64,000 nucleotides of DNA from Cryobacterium aureum. GTDB lineage: Bacteria; Actinomycetota; Actinomycetes; Actinomycetales; Microbacteriaceae. Below, in pieces: positions 26,441 through 35,002 of the stretch. A program made the translations under genes and the position numbers. The stretch covers positions 62,001 through 126,000 of the forward strand of contig NZ_PPTG01000046.1 in the NCBI RefSeq assembly GCF_002954245.1, written 5' to 3'. Position 1 is the first letter of the stretch, and every line of letters begins with the position of its first letter. Under the pieces are notes generated by a model, which ran no database searches, had not been told where the DNA came from, and saw only the letters and a list, made by a program, of their open reading frames with translations.

Positions 26441-27601
26441 TTAGCGGAAGGCCGCGATGCCGGTGATGTGCTGGCCGAGAACGAGGGTGTGCACCTCATC
26501 GGTACCTTCATAAGTGCGCACGCTTTCGAGGTTGTTCGCGTGGCGCATCGGGGAGTAGTCCAGGGTGATGCCGTTCCCGCCGAGCATGGCGCGCGCCTCC
26601 CGGCAGACTTCGATGGCCTCCCGGCAGTTGTTCAACTTGCCCACCGAAATTTGGTGCGGTGACAGCGTGCCCAGGTCCTTGAGCCGACCGATCTGCAGGG
26701 CCAGCAGGGTCCCCTTGTTGATTTCGAGTGCCATGTTGACGAGCTTCTGCTGGGTCAGCTGGTAGCCGGCGAGCGGCTTGCCGAACTGCATCCGCTCGCG
26801 AGAGTAGTCGAGAACGGTGAGGTAGCTGTCTCGGGCAGCGCCCATCGCGCCCCAGATGATGCCGTAGCGAGCCTCGTTGAGGCACTCGAAGGGTCCGCGC
26901 AGACCGCGAGCCTTGGGCAGCATCGCCGAGTCCGGCAGTCGCAGGTCGGTGAGCTGGATTTCGCATTGGATGGAGGCACGCATCGACAGTTTTTGCTCGA
27001 TCGGGGTCGCGACGAAGCCGGGAGTGTCGGTGGGCACGATGAAGCCGCGGATACCGTCTCCGGTCATGGCCCAGATGATGGCTACCTGCGCTACGGAGGC
27101 GAGTCCGATCCACCGTTTCGTGCCGTTCAGTACCCAGTCGGAGCCATCACGATGAGCGAAGGTGGTCATGCTTCCCGGGTCAGACCCGGCCGTCGGCTCG
27201 GTCAGGCCGAAGCAGCCGATGATCTCGCCGGCGGCCATGCGGGGCAGCCACTCGTTCTTCTGCTCCTCGGAGCCGTGCTTGTGAATCGCGCTCATGGCGA
27301 GGGAGCCCTGCACGCTCACGAAGGTGCGCAGGCCAGAATCGCCCGCCTCCAGTTCCATTGCCGCGAGGCCGTATTCCACCGACGTGCGGCCCGGGCAGCC
27401 GTAGCCGGACAGGTGCATGCCGAGAAGCCCAAGCCTGGCCATTTCCGGCACGATCTCAAGCGGAAAAATCGCTTTCTCGTACCAGAGCGCGATATTAGGT
27501 TTGATCGACGAGTCGACGAAGGAACGAACCTCTCCGCGCAGGGCGATCTCGGTGTCGGTGAGCAGGGATTCAATGCCGATGAGATCTGAGGTGTCAAGCA
27601 T
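26441..27601 (-). CDS. gcdH: Glutaryl-CoA dehydrogenase-like acyl-CoA dehydrogenase
   Basis: A 386-residue flavoenzyme that would oxidatively decarboxylate glutaryl-CoA to crotonyl-CoA. Seen are the FAD/substrate motif CFGLTEPTAGSDPGSM, LNGTKRWIGLASVA, and the C-terminal RTYEGTDEVHTLVLG, in which the Glu after TY is the catalytic base position of the GCDH family. Length is normal for the family. It follows a class III CoA-transferase with an eight-base overlap (ATGCTTGA). That pairing matches the known CoA-transferase plus GcdH route for glutarate, so both genes probably act on glutarate or a related dicarboxylate. Confidence 0.85.
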   Translation of the reverse strand: MLDTSDLIGIESLLTDTEIALRGEVRSFVDSSIKPNIALWYEKAIFPLEIVPEMARLGLLGMHLSGYGCPGRTSVEYGLAAMELEAGDSGLRTFVSVQGSLAMSAIHKHGSEEQKNEWLPRMAAGEIIGCFGLTEPTAGSDPGSMTTFAHRDGSDWVLNGTKRWIGLASVAQVAIIWAMTGDGIRGFIVPTDTPGFVATPIEQKLSMRASIQCEIQLTDLRLPDSAMLPKARGLRGPFECLNEARYGIIWGAMGAARDSYLTVLDYSRERMQFGKPLAGYQLTQQKLVNMALEINKGTLLALQIGRLKDLGTLSPHQISVGKLNNCREAIEVCREARAMLGGNGITLDYSPMRHANNLESVRTYEGTDEVHTLVLGQHITGIAAFR

Positions 27602-28805
27602 GGGCTGTCCTTCTGGTCGTGGTGGGTGCTGTGGTATTTAGTGCGGTGGTATTTAGTTCTGCGGTGCTGAACCTGGCTCCGGCGTGTTCGCCGAGCAACG
27701 GTGGCGGTCGCAGATAGCGTGCGGGGGTGCGCGAGAGCCGAATGGGATTAGCGATCTGCCGACTGCTACGGGAGCCGTCTGTCACCTCCACGACGGGAGC
27801 CAGGCCGAGCGTCGTGGCGAGTTCGAGCGCTTCGAGAATCGAGTTCACCTTGCCGGCCGGCACTCCGGCCGGGAGCAGAGCGGCCGACCACTCTGCGGCA
27901 GGCCGTTGCTGCAATCGCTCCTCGAGCAGTTCCTTGAGCTGCACCCGATGCGCCAGACGCTCAGTATTGCTGCCGAAGCGGTCGTCGTCGGCCAGCTCGG
28001 GCAGACCGAGCACGCGAACCAGATTGGCGAACTGTTTGTCGGTGCCGACCGCCACGGCAATGGGGCCGTCCTGGGTGCTGAAGGTTTCGTAGGGCGCAAT
28101 GCTCGGGTGTGCGTTTCCCATTCGGTGCGGTGCCGTTCCGGTGGCAAGCGTGCTCGACGACTGGTTGACCATGCCGGCGAGCAGCGAGGAGAGCAGGTTC
28201 ACCTCAACGCGTTGCCCCTGACCGGTGCGATCTCGCACCCGCAGGGAGGCGAGGATTCCCACCACGGCGTTTTGGCCGGTGATCACGTCGACGAGCGCGA
28301 CGCCCACCTTGCTGGGCTCGGAATCGGGGGATCCGGTGACGCTCATGAGGCCACCGACGGCCTGCACCAGCAGGTCGTACCCGGGAAGGTGAGCGCCGGC
28401 ATCCGTTCCAAAACCGGTGATCGAACAGTAGACCACGTCTGGTCGCTCCAGTCGCAATGAAGTATCGTCGAGCCCATATCTTTGCATCACGCCCGGACGA
28501 AAATTCTCGATCACCACATCGGCGGCGAGGGCAATGCTGCGGGCTTCGGCCAACCCCGCTTCGGTGCGCAGGTCGCAGACGACGGACCTTTTATTGCGGT
28601 TGACGCTGGCAAAGTAGGAGCCCATGCCGTTCGCATCGACCGGTGGAACCCAGGCCCGGGTGTCGTCCCCGGCCGGGTGCTCGATCTTGATGACGTCGGC
28701 TCCAAAGTCGGCGAGCATCATGGAGGCAAACGGACCGGCCAGAACGCGGGAGAAATCGGCTACCTTGATGCCGTCCAGCGACGACCTGGTATCGGTGTCG
28801 ATCAC
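27594..28805 (-). CDS. Class III CoA-transferase (CaiB/BaiF, SUGCT-like)
   Basis: A 403-residue family III CoA-transferase. It starts KVADFSRVLAGPFASMMLAD, continues with FGADVIKIEHP and FRPGVMQRYGLD, and holds the catalytic aspartate in PGYDLLVQAVGGLMS. The frame is open further upstream, but the GTG at 28805 has a strong GGAGG site and overlaps the previous stop by four bases (GTGA). Relatives next to glutaryl-CoA dehydrogenase transfer CoA from succinyl-CoA to glutarate, which fits here. The C-terminal tail is threonine-rich and variable (LNTTALNTTAPTTT), on a short DNA repeat. Confidence 0.87.
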   Translation of the reverse strand: MIDTDTRSSLDGIKVADFSRVLAGPFASMMLADFGADVIKIEHPAGDDTRAWVPPVDANGMGSYFASVNRNKRSVVCDLRTEAGLAEARSIALAADVVIENFRPGVMQRYGLDDTSLRLERPDVVYCSITGFGTDAGAHLPGYDLLVQAVGGLMSVTGSPDSEPSKVGVALVDVITGQNAVVGILASLRVRDRTGQGQRVEVNLLSSLLAGMVNQSSSTLATGTAPHRMGNAHPSIAPYETFSTQDGPIAVAVGTDKQFANLVRVLGLPELADDDRFGSNTERLAHRVQLKELLEERLQQRPAAEWSAALLPAGVPAGKVNSILEALELATTLGLAPVVEVTDGSRSSRQIANPIRLSRTPARYLRPPPLLGEHAGARFSTAELNTTALNTTAPTTTRRTAHA

Positions 28806-29416
28806 GAGGATACCTCCGTCACTCCAGAGGGAGCGGGAACGTCGAAGGCGATCAACAGACCGGCCAGCAACTGGTAGTACCCCGCCAAGATGGTGATCTC
28901 GACCAGGCCGGCGTGGCCGTGGTGCTGCTTCGCTCGTGCGTGGGTGGCCGCATCGACGGCCCGCTTCCGCACGAGTGCCAGCGCGAAGGCGAGAGCGGAT
29001 GCCTCCAGCTCGGTCACTGTGTCGGGCGCCGCCCCATCGGCGAGCGCCTGCAATTCCAGCGGGGTGATGCCGACGGTGGTCGCCACGCGGCTGTGGGCGT
29101 ACCACTCGTACTCACAGCCATATTCGGCGGCGATCAGGCACACCACCAGTTCGCGGGTGCGGTTCTCGAGCGTGCCGGCAAAGCGCAGCGACGCGCCGAG
29201 GGCCGCAACGGCCTGGCCCAGGGCGGGGGAGTACAGCAGCGCGTTGAACGGACCGGCCAGCAGGCCGTCATCGTCGACCACGAGGAACGGCCCGTCACCG
29301 CGAGGGGGAGCGACGATGTCGTCGTAGAGGCGTTGCCCGGCGGGGTCGAGGTCGGCCGGGGACAGCAGCGGAAGGCGCCCGCCCTGAGCATGTTCGAACA
29401 CGGCCCGATCAGACAA
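28802..29416 (-). CDS. Carboxymuconolactone decarboxylase (CMD) family protein
   Basis: A 204-residue all-helical protein with the CMD core RTRELVVCLIAAEYGCEYEWYAHSRVA-type region (about residues 85-112) and a second CMD half ending LAGYYQLLAGLLIAFDVP. The redox CxxC of AhpD is absent, so peroxidase activity is unlikely. The probable start is the TTG at 29416 (giving LSDRAVFEHA), which overlaps the end of the SDR gene; a GTG five codons in is the alternative. It sits between the SDR and CoA-transferase genes in a tightly overlapping operon; its reaction is unknown. Confidence 0.78.
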   Translation of the reverse strand: MSDRAVFEHAQGGRLPLLSPADLDPAGQRLYDDIVAPPRGDGPFLVVDDDGLLAGPFNALLYSPALGQAVAALGASLRFAGTLENRTRELVVCLIAAEYGCEYEWYAHSRVATTVGITPLELQALADGAAPDTVTELEASALAFALALVRKRAVDAATHARAKQHHGHAGLVEITILAGYYQLLAGLLIAFDVPAPSGVTEVSS

Positions 29417-30158
29417 GGGTTCGCCCGCCGTCGATGAAGAGCACCTGACCGGTGACGAAGGCCGCCTGGCGGGAGGCCAGAAAGAGCACGGAGCCGGTGA
29501 GGTCATCCACGGTGCCGAGCCGGCCGGCCGGTACGAGCTCGGTGTAGTGGTCCCGCATTCCGGGCCGGTCCAGGTGGGCGCGAGTCAGTTCGGTCTCGGT
29601 GTAGCCCGGCGCGATGGCGTTGACCGTGACGCCGGACGCGGCCCACTCGCGCGCCATCACCCGCACGAGCTGGTTGAGGCCGCCCTTGCTCGCCGCGTAC
29701 GGCGCGTGGTCGGCGTGGGCGAGAGTGCTCGAAACCGAGGAGCAGAACACCTGACGCCCGTAGCCGGCATCGATCATAATTCGGCCGGCAGCCTTGCCGA
29801 GACGGAATGCGCTGGAGAGGTTGACGTTGAGGATGCGCTGCCAGTCGTCGTCGTTCAGGTCGAGCACGGGAACCCGATGGTTGATACCCACCGCGTGAAC
29901 GAGCACATCGAGGCCGCCGAGCCGTTCCACCACACTGCCGACCACGCTCTCGCACCCGGCCGTGGTCGTCAGGTCTGCCTGCACGCCGATGATGCGTGGA
30001 TCCAGCTCGGCGAGCCGCTCGGCATTGAGGTCGGCAACGATAACCTGGGCGCCAACCTCCAGAAAGGCGAGTGCGCAGGCGGTGCCGATTCCCCCGGCAC
30101 CGGCAACGAGAACGCGCTGGGCGTCCAGGCCGAGCCAGTCATCGCTGGCGCCGGTCAT
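29409..30158 (-). CDS. SDR family NAD(P)-dependent dehydrogenase
   Basis: A 249-residue classical SDR with LVAGAGGIGTACALAF at the cofactor site, an acidic residue in VADLNAERL suggesting NAD preference, SSVSSTLAHADHAPYAASK holding the catalytic Ser, Tyr and Lys, and FVTGQVLFIDGG at the end. It is the first gene of the operon SDR, CMD, CoA-transferase, GcdH, GntR; most adjacent pairs overlap. It likely oxidises a hydroxy-acid or alcohol intermediate. Confidence 0.87.
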   Translation of the reverse strand: MTGASDDWLGLDAQRVLVAGAGGIGTACALAFLEVGAQVIVADLNAERLAELDPRIIGVQADLTTTAGCESVVGSVVERLGGLDVLVHAVGINHRVPVLDLNDDDWQRILNVNLSSAFRLGKAAGRIMIDAGYGRQVFCSSVSSTLAHADHAPYAASKGGLNQLVRVMAREWAASGVTVNAIAPGYTETELTRAHLDRPGMRDHYTELVPAGRLGTVDDLTGSVLFLASRQAAFVTGQVLFIDGGRTLV

Positions 30159-30223
30159 CGTGTGCCCCGGCCACGGGGCGCCGGAACGGGTGTCGGCTGG
30201 ATTGCATCATTGCAAAGACTCAT

Positions 30224-30240
30224 TTGGATACTGTATCCAA
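30224..30240. promoter_or_regulatory. 17-bp perfect palindrome in a divergent promoter, candidate GntR operator
   Basis: TTGGATACTGTATCCAA has two perfect 8-base arms around one T. It lies between the start of the SDR gene (30158, minus) and the 2-hydroxyacid dehydrogenase gene (30322, plus), where it could control both. Size and symmetry fit FadR-subfamily GntR operators; the regulator at 25734-26411 in the same operon is the natural candidate. Confidence 0.6.
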
Positions 30241-30321
30241 TTTGAGGCGGGAGTCAAAGGCCGGGCGCAAGAATTTTCGGAGCGCATTGTGCACAATACG
30301 ACGCCGGTAGCATTGCTACCC

Positions 30322-33138
30322 ATGCACACCGTCGTCGCACATCCGCAATCTCTGGCCACCGCTCTGCGCTCTCGGGGGGTGCGGCATGTGCGCGACGACG
30401 ACACGACGCGGGCGGCGTATTCCTCGGATGCTTCGCTGTACCGGGTCGTTCCGTCGGCCGTCGTGATGCCGCGCGACGTTGATGATGTGGCCACGACGTT
30501 GGCATTGTGCCGAGACCGTGGCATTCCCCTCACCTCGCGCGGTGCCGGCACGTCGGTTGCCGGTAACGCCATCGGTTCCGGCGTCATCCTGGATTTCAGT
30601 CGGTACCTGAACCGGGTCGTGTCGATCGACGCCGAGGCCCGCACGGCGGTCGTGCAGCCGGGAACGGTGCACGCCACGCTGCAGCAGGCGGCTCTGAAGC
30701 TCGGCTTGCGCTTTGGCCCCGACCCGTCGACGCACACCCGCTGCACCATCGGCGGCATGATCGGCAATAATGCCTGCGGTTCGCGCACCCTGGCCTACGG
30801 TCGAACCGCCGACAACGTGACCCATCTCGACGTGCTCACCGGAACCGGCGAACGGCTTTTTCTCGGGGGCGAGGGCACCCCGACCGCGCCTCAAACCGAC
30901 GCCCTGCGCGAGCTCGTGCGCGGTGAGCTCGGCACGATTCGCACGGAACTCGGCCGTTTCGGACGCCAGGTCTCCGGCTATGCCCTCGAACACCTGCTGC
31001 CCGAGCGCGATTTCGATCTGCGGCGCGCGTTGGTCGGCAGCGAGGGAAGCCTGGCGATTGTGCTGGAAGCTGGCGTCAGTCTGGTCGCCGATGTGGCCCA
31101 CAAGCGGATGGTCGTGCTCGGCTTCTCCGATATCGGTTCAGCCGGCGATGCGGTCATGACCGTGCTGCCCTTTCAGCCGACCGCCTGCGAGGGGCTCGAC
31201 TCGCGCATCGTCGATGTCGTGCGCACCCGAAAAGGCCGAGAGGCCGTTCCCGAGCTTCCGGCCGGCACGGCCTGGTTGTTCATCGAGGTGTCGGGCGAAG
31301 ACCAGCAGGAGGTGAGCGACCGAGCCCGGCGCGTGAGCCAGATCGGTGCGGCGGTGGACGCGAAGGTGATCACCGACCCACGCCAGGCTGCCCAACTGTG
31401 GAAGATTCGGGAGGACGGCGCTGGACTGGCCGGCCGTTCGCCGGTCGGGGCGCCGGCCCACTCCGGCTGGGAAGACGCCGCCGTGCCGCCGGAGCGACTC
31501 GGCGCCTACCTGCGCGACTTCGACGAGCTCCTCCGCGGGCATGACCTGGTGGGTTTTCCGTATGGGCACTTTGGTGACGGCTGCGTGCACGTGCGCCTCG
31601 ATTTTCCGTTCGGGCGTCCCGACGGTTCGTCCCGATTTCGGGCGTTCATGACGGATGCGGCCCGGCTCGTGGCCAGCTATGGCGGGTCGCTCTCCGGTGA
31701 GCACGGCGACGGCCGGGCCCGGAGCGAGCTGCTGCCCATCATGTATTCCAGGGCCGCACTCGCCCTGTTCGGCTCGGTGAAGGCCATCATGGACCCGGAC
31801 AACGTGCTGAACCCCGGGATCGTCGTTGATCCGCGCCCGCTGGATGCGGACATCCGTTCGGCACACGCGCCGTCGGTACGCGCCGGGCTGGCCCTGTCGT
31901 ATGCCGCTGACGGGGGCGACTTCAGCCAGGCCGTGCACCGGTGCACCGGCGTGGGCCTGTGTCGAGCGGAGAATGCCGGCGACAGCGTAATGTGCCCCTC
32001 CTACCTGGCGACCCGGGAGGAGAAGGATTCCACGCGGGGCCGGGCGCGGGTGCTGCAGGAGATGATCAATCAGGGTGGCGCGAACTGGCGCTCGCCCCAG
32101 GTGCACGATGCCCTTGATCTGTGTCTGTCCTGCAAGGGCTGCGCCTCGGATTGTCCGACCGGGGTGGACATGGCGGCCTACAAGGCGGAGGTGCTGCACC
32201 AGAGTTTTAAGGGGCGCCTGCGCCCGATCACCCACTACTCGCTGGGCTGGCTGCCGCGGTGGGCGCGACTGGCCTCCGTCGCCCCGAAGCTGCTCAACCG
32301 GCTCGTGCGGCTGCCCCTGCTGAGCCGACTGGCGCTGCGGCTGGCCGGTATCGACCACCGTCGCTCGATTCCCGCCTTCGCCGAGCAGACCTTCACCGAC
32401 TGGTTTCAGGCCCGCGAGCCGCGCCGCACCGCCGAGAACACACGCCCGGTGTTGCTCTGGGCGGATTCCTTCACGAACTATTTCACGCCCGAGATTGGCC
32501 GTGCGGCCGTGCGGGTGCTCGAAGCCGCTGGGTGCACCGTGCAGATTCCCGAGCAGCCGCTCTGTTGTGGCCTTACCTGGATCTCGACCGGTCAGCTCGA
32601 TGCGGCGCGCACCATCCTCGGCAGAACGGTCGGCCAGCTGGCCGCGGTCGCGGCCGACGGAATCCCGATCGTGGGGCTCGAGCCCTCCTGCACCGGTGTG
32701 CTCCGCTCCGATGCCCTCGAATTACTCGGGCATGAGACGGCACAGCCCGTGGCGGCGGCCACCCACACGCTCGCCGAATTTCTGGCGACGCTGCCCGACT
32801 ACCTGCCGCCGAGCCTTGCGGGCACGACGGTGGTGGCCCAACCGCACTGCCACCACCACGCCGTGATGGGCTGGAGCCCTGACGCGACACTGTTGCAGAA
32901 CGCTGGCGCCGAGCTGACCCAGCTGGGCGGATGCTGTGGGCTGGCCGGCAACTTCGGCGTCGAACGCGGCCACTACGACGTGTCGGTCGCCGTGGCCGAG
33001 CAGCAACTCCTCCCGGCGGTGCGCGGCGCCGCGGCCGAGACGGTGGTGCTCGCCGACGGCTTCTCCTGCCGCACCCAGCTGCAGGATCTCAGCGACCGAC
33101 GCGGCATCCACTTGGCGCAGTTGCTCGATCCGTCCTGA
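30322..33138 (+). CDS. Fused FAD-linked and Fe-S 2-hydroxyacid dehydrogenase (YdiJ/D-2-hydroxyglutarate or D-lactate type)
   Basis: A 938-residue fusion. Residues 1-220 form a PCMH FAD-binding domain (PLTSRGAGTSVAGNAIGSG, IGGMIGNNACGSRTLAYG). Residues to about 510 are the FAD-oxidase C-terminal domain with metal/catalytic histidines in YGHFGDGCVH and SGEHGDGRARSE. A two-cluster 4Fe-4S ferredoxin-like domain follows (CTGVGLCR, MCPSY, CLSCKGCASDCP), then two CCG modules (QPLCCGLTW, LGGCCGLAGNFG). This is the architecture of E. coli YdiJ and Dld-type respiratory D-2-hydroxyacid dehydrogenases. With lhgO nearby, D-2-hydroxyglutarate is a plausible substrate; D-lactate or glycolate remain possible. 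A GTG 33 bases upstream is an alternative start. Confidence 0.85.
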   Translation: MHTVVAHPQSLATALRSRGVRHVRDDDTTRAAYSSDASLYRVVPSAVVMPRDVDDVATTLALCRDRGIPLTSRGAGTSVAGNAIGSGVILDFSRYLNRVVSIDAEARTAVVQPGTVHATLQQAALKLGLRFGPDPSTHTRCTIGGMIGNNACGSRTLAYGRTADNVTHLDVLTGTGERLFLGGEGTPTAPQTDALRELVRGELGTIRTELGRFGRQVSGYALEHLLPERDFDLRRALVGSEGSLAIVLEAGVSLVADVAHKRMVVLGFSDIGSAGDAVMTVLPFQPTACEGLDSRIVDVVRTRKGREAVPELPAGTAWLFIEVSGEDQQEVSDRARRVSQIGAAVDAKVITDPRQAAQLWKIREDGAGLAGRSPVGAPAHSGWEDAAVPPERLGAYLRDFDELLRGHDLVGFPYGHFGDGCVHVRLDFPFGRPDGSSRFRAFMTDAARLVASYGGSLSGEHGDGRARSELLPIMYSRAALALFGSVKAIMDPDNVLNPGIVVDPRPLDADIRSAHAPSVRAGLALSYAADGGDFSQAVHRCTGVGLCRAENAGDSVMCPSYLATREEKDSTRGRARVLQEMINQGGANWRSPQVHDALDLCLSCKGCASDCPTGVDMAAYKAEVLHQSFKGRLRPITHYSLGWLPRWARLASVAPKLLNRLVRLPLLSRLALRLAGIDHRRSIPAFAEQTFTDWFQAREPRRTAENTRPVLLWADSFTNYFTPEIGRAAVRVLEAAGCTVQIPEQPLCCGLTWISTGQLDAARTILGRTVGQLAAVAADGIPIVGLEPSCTGVLRSDALELLGHETAQPVAAATHTLAEFLATLPDYLPPSLAGTTVVAQPHCHHHAVMGWSPDATLLQNAGAELTQLGGCCGLAGNFGVERGHYDVSVAVAEQQLLPAVRGAAAETVVLADGFSCRTQLQDLSDRRGIHLAQLLDPS

Positions 33139-33150
33139 TCCTAGAAGTAC

Positions 33151-34845
33151 CTATCTCAGAAAGTCCAGATCCGCACCCTCGGGCGCCTGCAGTACCGTTG
33201 ACGCGTGCAGTCGACTCCAGCCTCGAGGAGGCAGGATCGGCAGCTGCAGGTTGGCACGCCGACGCGTGAGTTCTTCGTCATCGACGAGCAGGTCGACGGT
33301 ACGTCCGGGCACGTCAAGCCGAATCCGGTCGCCGTCCCGAACCAGGGCGAGCGGCCCGCCGATCGCGGCCTCCGGCGCACAGTGCAGCACGATCGTGCCG
33401 TAGGCGGTGCCGCTCATGCGGCCGTCCGAGATGCGCACCATGTCGCGAACGCCCTGCCGGGCCAGATAGCGGGGGATGGGGATCGACCCGGCTTCCGGCA
33501 TTCCGGCGCCGACCGGCCCGATGTTGCGCATGACCAGCACGTGATCCGGGGTCAGCGCGAGACTCTCATCATTGAGCCGCGCCTCCACGTCGTCGAGGGA
33601 GTCGAACACCGCAGCGATCCCCTCGTGCACGAGCAGGTGAGCGGATGCCGCCGCCACCTTGATCACGGCGCCGTCCGGTGCGAGCGACCCGGTCAATGCC
33701 ACGAGCGAGCCGGTCGGTCCGAGCGGGTCATCGAGCGCGTGCACCGTGTTTTGCCAGGCCTGGGGGGCAATGGCACCGTCGAGGGCCTCGCCCAGGGTCT
33801 GGCCGGTGATGGTCAGCACCTCCAGATCGAGCAGCGGAGAGAGGGTTTTAAGCAGGGCCGGAACCCCGCCGTCTCGGTGCATGTCCGGCAGGTAGTTCCG
33901 GCCGGCCGGTTTGCAGTCCACCAGCAGCGGCGTGCTCGCCGCGATCTCGTGAAAGTCGTCGAGGTCGAGCTCAATTCCGAGACGCCGGGCAATCGCCGTC
34001 AAATGGATGATGGCGTTCGTCGAGCCGGAGATCGCCGCGAGCACGGTCACCGCATTGCGGAATGCTCCCGCGGTCATGATCTGCGACGGCCGGCGGCCGG
34101 CGGCGGCGATCTCGACGGCCCGGCGACCGGTCTGCACGCCGAGTCGCAGCCGGTGGGCTGATACGGCCGGGGCGGTGCCGGCGAAGGGAAGCGACATTCC
34201 CATCGCTTCAACGACGCAGGCCATGGTCGAGGCCGTCCCCATCACCATGCAGGTGCCCGCGGTCGGCGCGAGCTCCTGGTTGATCTCACCGATGGTGGTC
34301 TCGTCGATCGTGCCGGCGCGAAATTCCGACCACAGGCGTCGACAGTCGGTGCAGGCACCGAGCCGTTCGCCCTTGTAGCTGCCGACGGACATGGGGCCGA
34401 CGACGAGCGAAATCGCCGGAATGTCGGCCGACGCCGCCGCCATGAGTTCGGCCGGAACGGTCTTGTCGCAGCCGCCAAGCAGAACCACCGAATCCATCGG
34501 CTGGCTGCCGAGCTGCTCCTCGAGTTCCATGGCCATGAGATTGCGAAAGAGCATGCTCGTGGGGGTGGTCAGAATTTCGCCGATGGACATGACCGGAAAG
34601 ACGAAGGGCAGGCCGCCGGCTTCGAGCACTCCACGTTTCACGCTCTCGATCAGCTGCGGCATATCCCGGTGGCAGGTCGTGAAATCCGAGGACGTATTGA
34701 CGATGCCGACGACGGGTCGTTCGAGGTCTTCGGGGTCCAGTCCGGCTGAGGCAAGAAAGGCCCGCCGAATGAACTTGCTGAAATCCCGGTCAGCATAATT
34801 GGTCAGTTTGCGGTCAACGCCGACAGCTCTGTCATTTGTGTGCAT
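33151..34845 (-). CDS. IlvD/EDD family sugar-acid dehydratase
   Basis: A 564-residue Fe-S dehydratase. It has VLLGGCDKTVPAELMAAAS, then GACTDCRRLW, and APTAGTCMVMGTASTMACV with the cluster cysteine. The GTC..MGTASTM pattern is that of aldonate dehydratases (arabonate, xylonate, gluconate) rather than the branched-chain enzyme IlvD. It should convert an aldonate to a 2-keto-3-deoxy acid, which a DapA-like lyase or FAH enzymes in this region could process further. The ATG at 34845 is chosen; an in-frame TTG lies two codons upstream. It ends 13 bases from the convergent dehydrogenase and diverges from putP. Confidence 0.85.
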   Translation of the reverse strand: MHTNDRAVGVDRKLTNYADRDFSKFIRRAFLASAGLDPEDLERPVVGIVNTSSDFTTCHRDMPQLIESVKRGVLEAGGLPFVFPVMSIGEILTTPTSMLFRNLMAMELEEQLGSQPMDSVVLLGGCDKTVPAELMAAASADIPAISLVVGPMSVGSYKGERLGACTDCRRLWSEFRAGTIDETTIGEINQELAPTAGTCMVMGTASTMACVVEAMGMSLPFAGTAPAVSAHRLRLGVQTGRRAVEIAAAGRRPSQIMTAGAFRNAVTVLAAISGSTNAIIHLTAIARRLGIELDLDDFHEIAASTPLLVDCKPAGRNYLPDMHRDGGVPALLKTLSPLLDLEVLTITGQTLGEALDGAIAPQAWQNTVHALDDPLGPTGSLVALTGSLAPDGAVIKVAAASAHLLVHEGIAAVFDSLDDVEARLNDESLALTPDHVLVMRNIGPVGAGMPEAGSIPIPRYLARQGVRDMVRISDGRMSGTAYGTIVLHCAPEAAIGGPLALVRDGDRIRLDVPGRTVDLLVDDEELTRRRANLQLPILPPRGWSRLHASTVLQAPEGADLDFLR

Positions 34846-35002
34846 GACCAATCAGGATCCCACACGATCGCGAGCCAGTTGGGCAAATGGGGGACAGAAA
34901 ATGGTAAAAAGCCCGTGTTTCTGCGAGACTGGAACTTTGAGCTTGCCCGGCACCTCGGGTAATCACGTCCAGTACGTCGGGCATCCCAACAAAGGAATCC
35001 CA

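Noticed and set aside
28806-29105. Longer N-terminus for the CoA-transferase
   Set aside because: The extra 100 residues are Arg/Gly-rich out-of-frame translation of the CMD gene; GGAGG and the family start support the GTG at 28805.
29962-30321. Longer N-terminus for the FAD/Fe-S dehydrogenase
   Set aside because: It overlaps the opposite-strand SDR gene and its promoter palindrome and does not look like protein.
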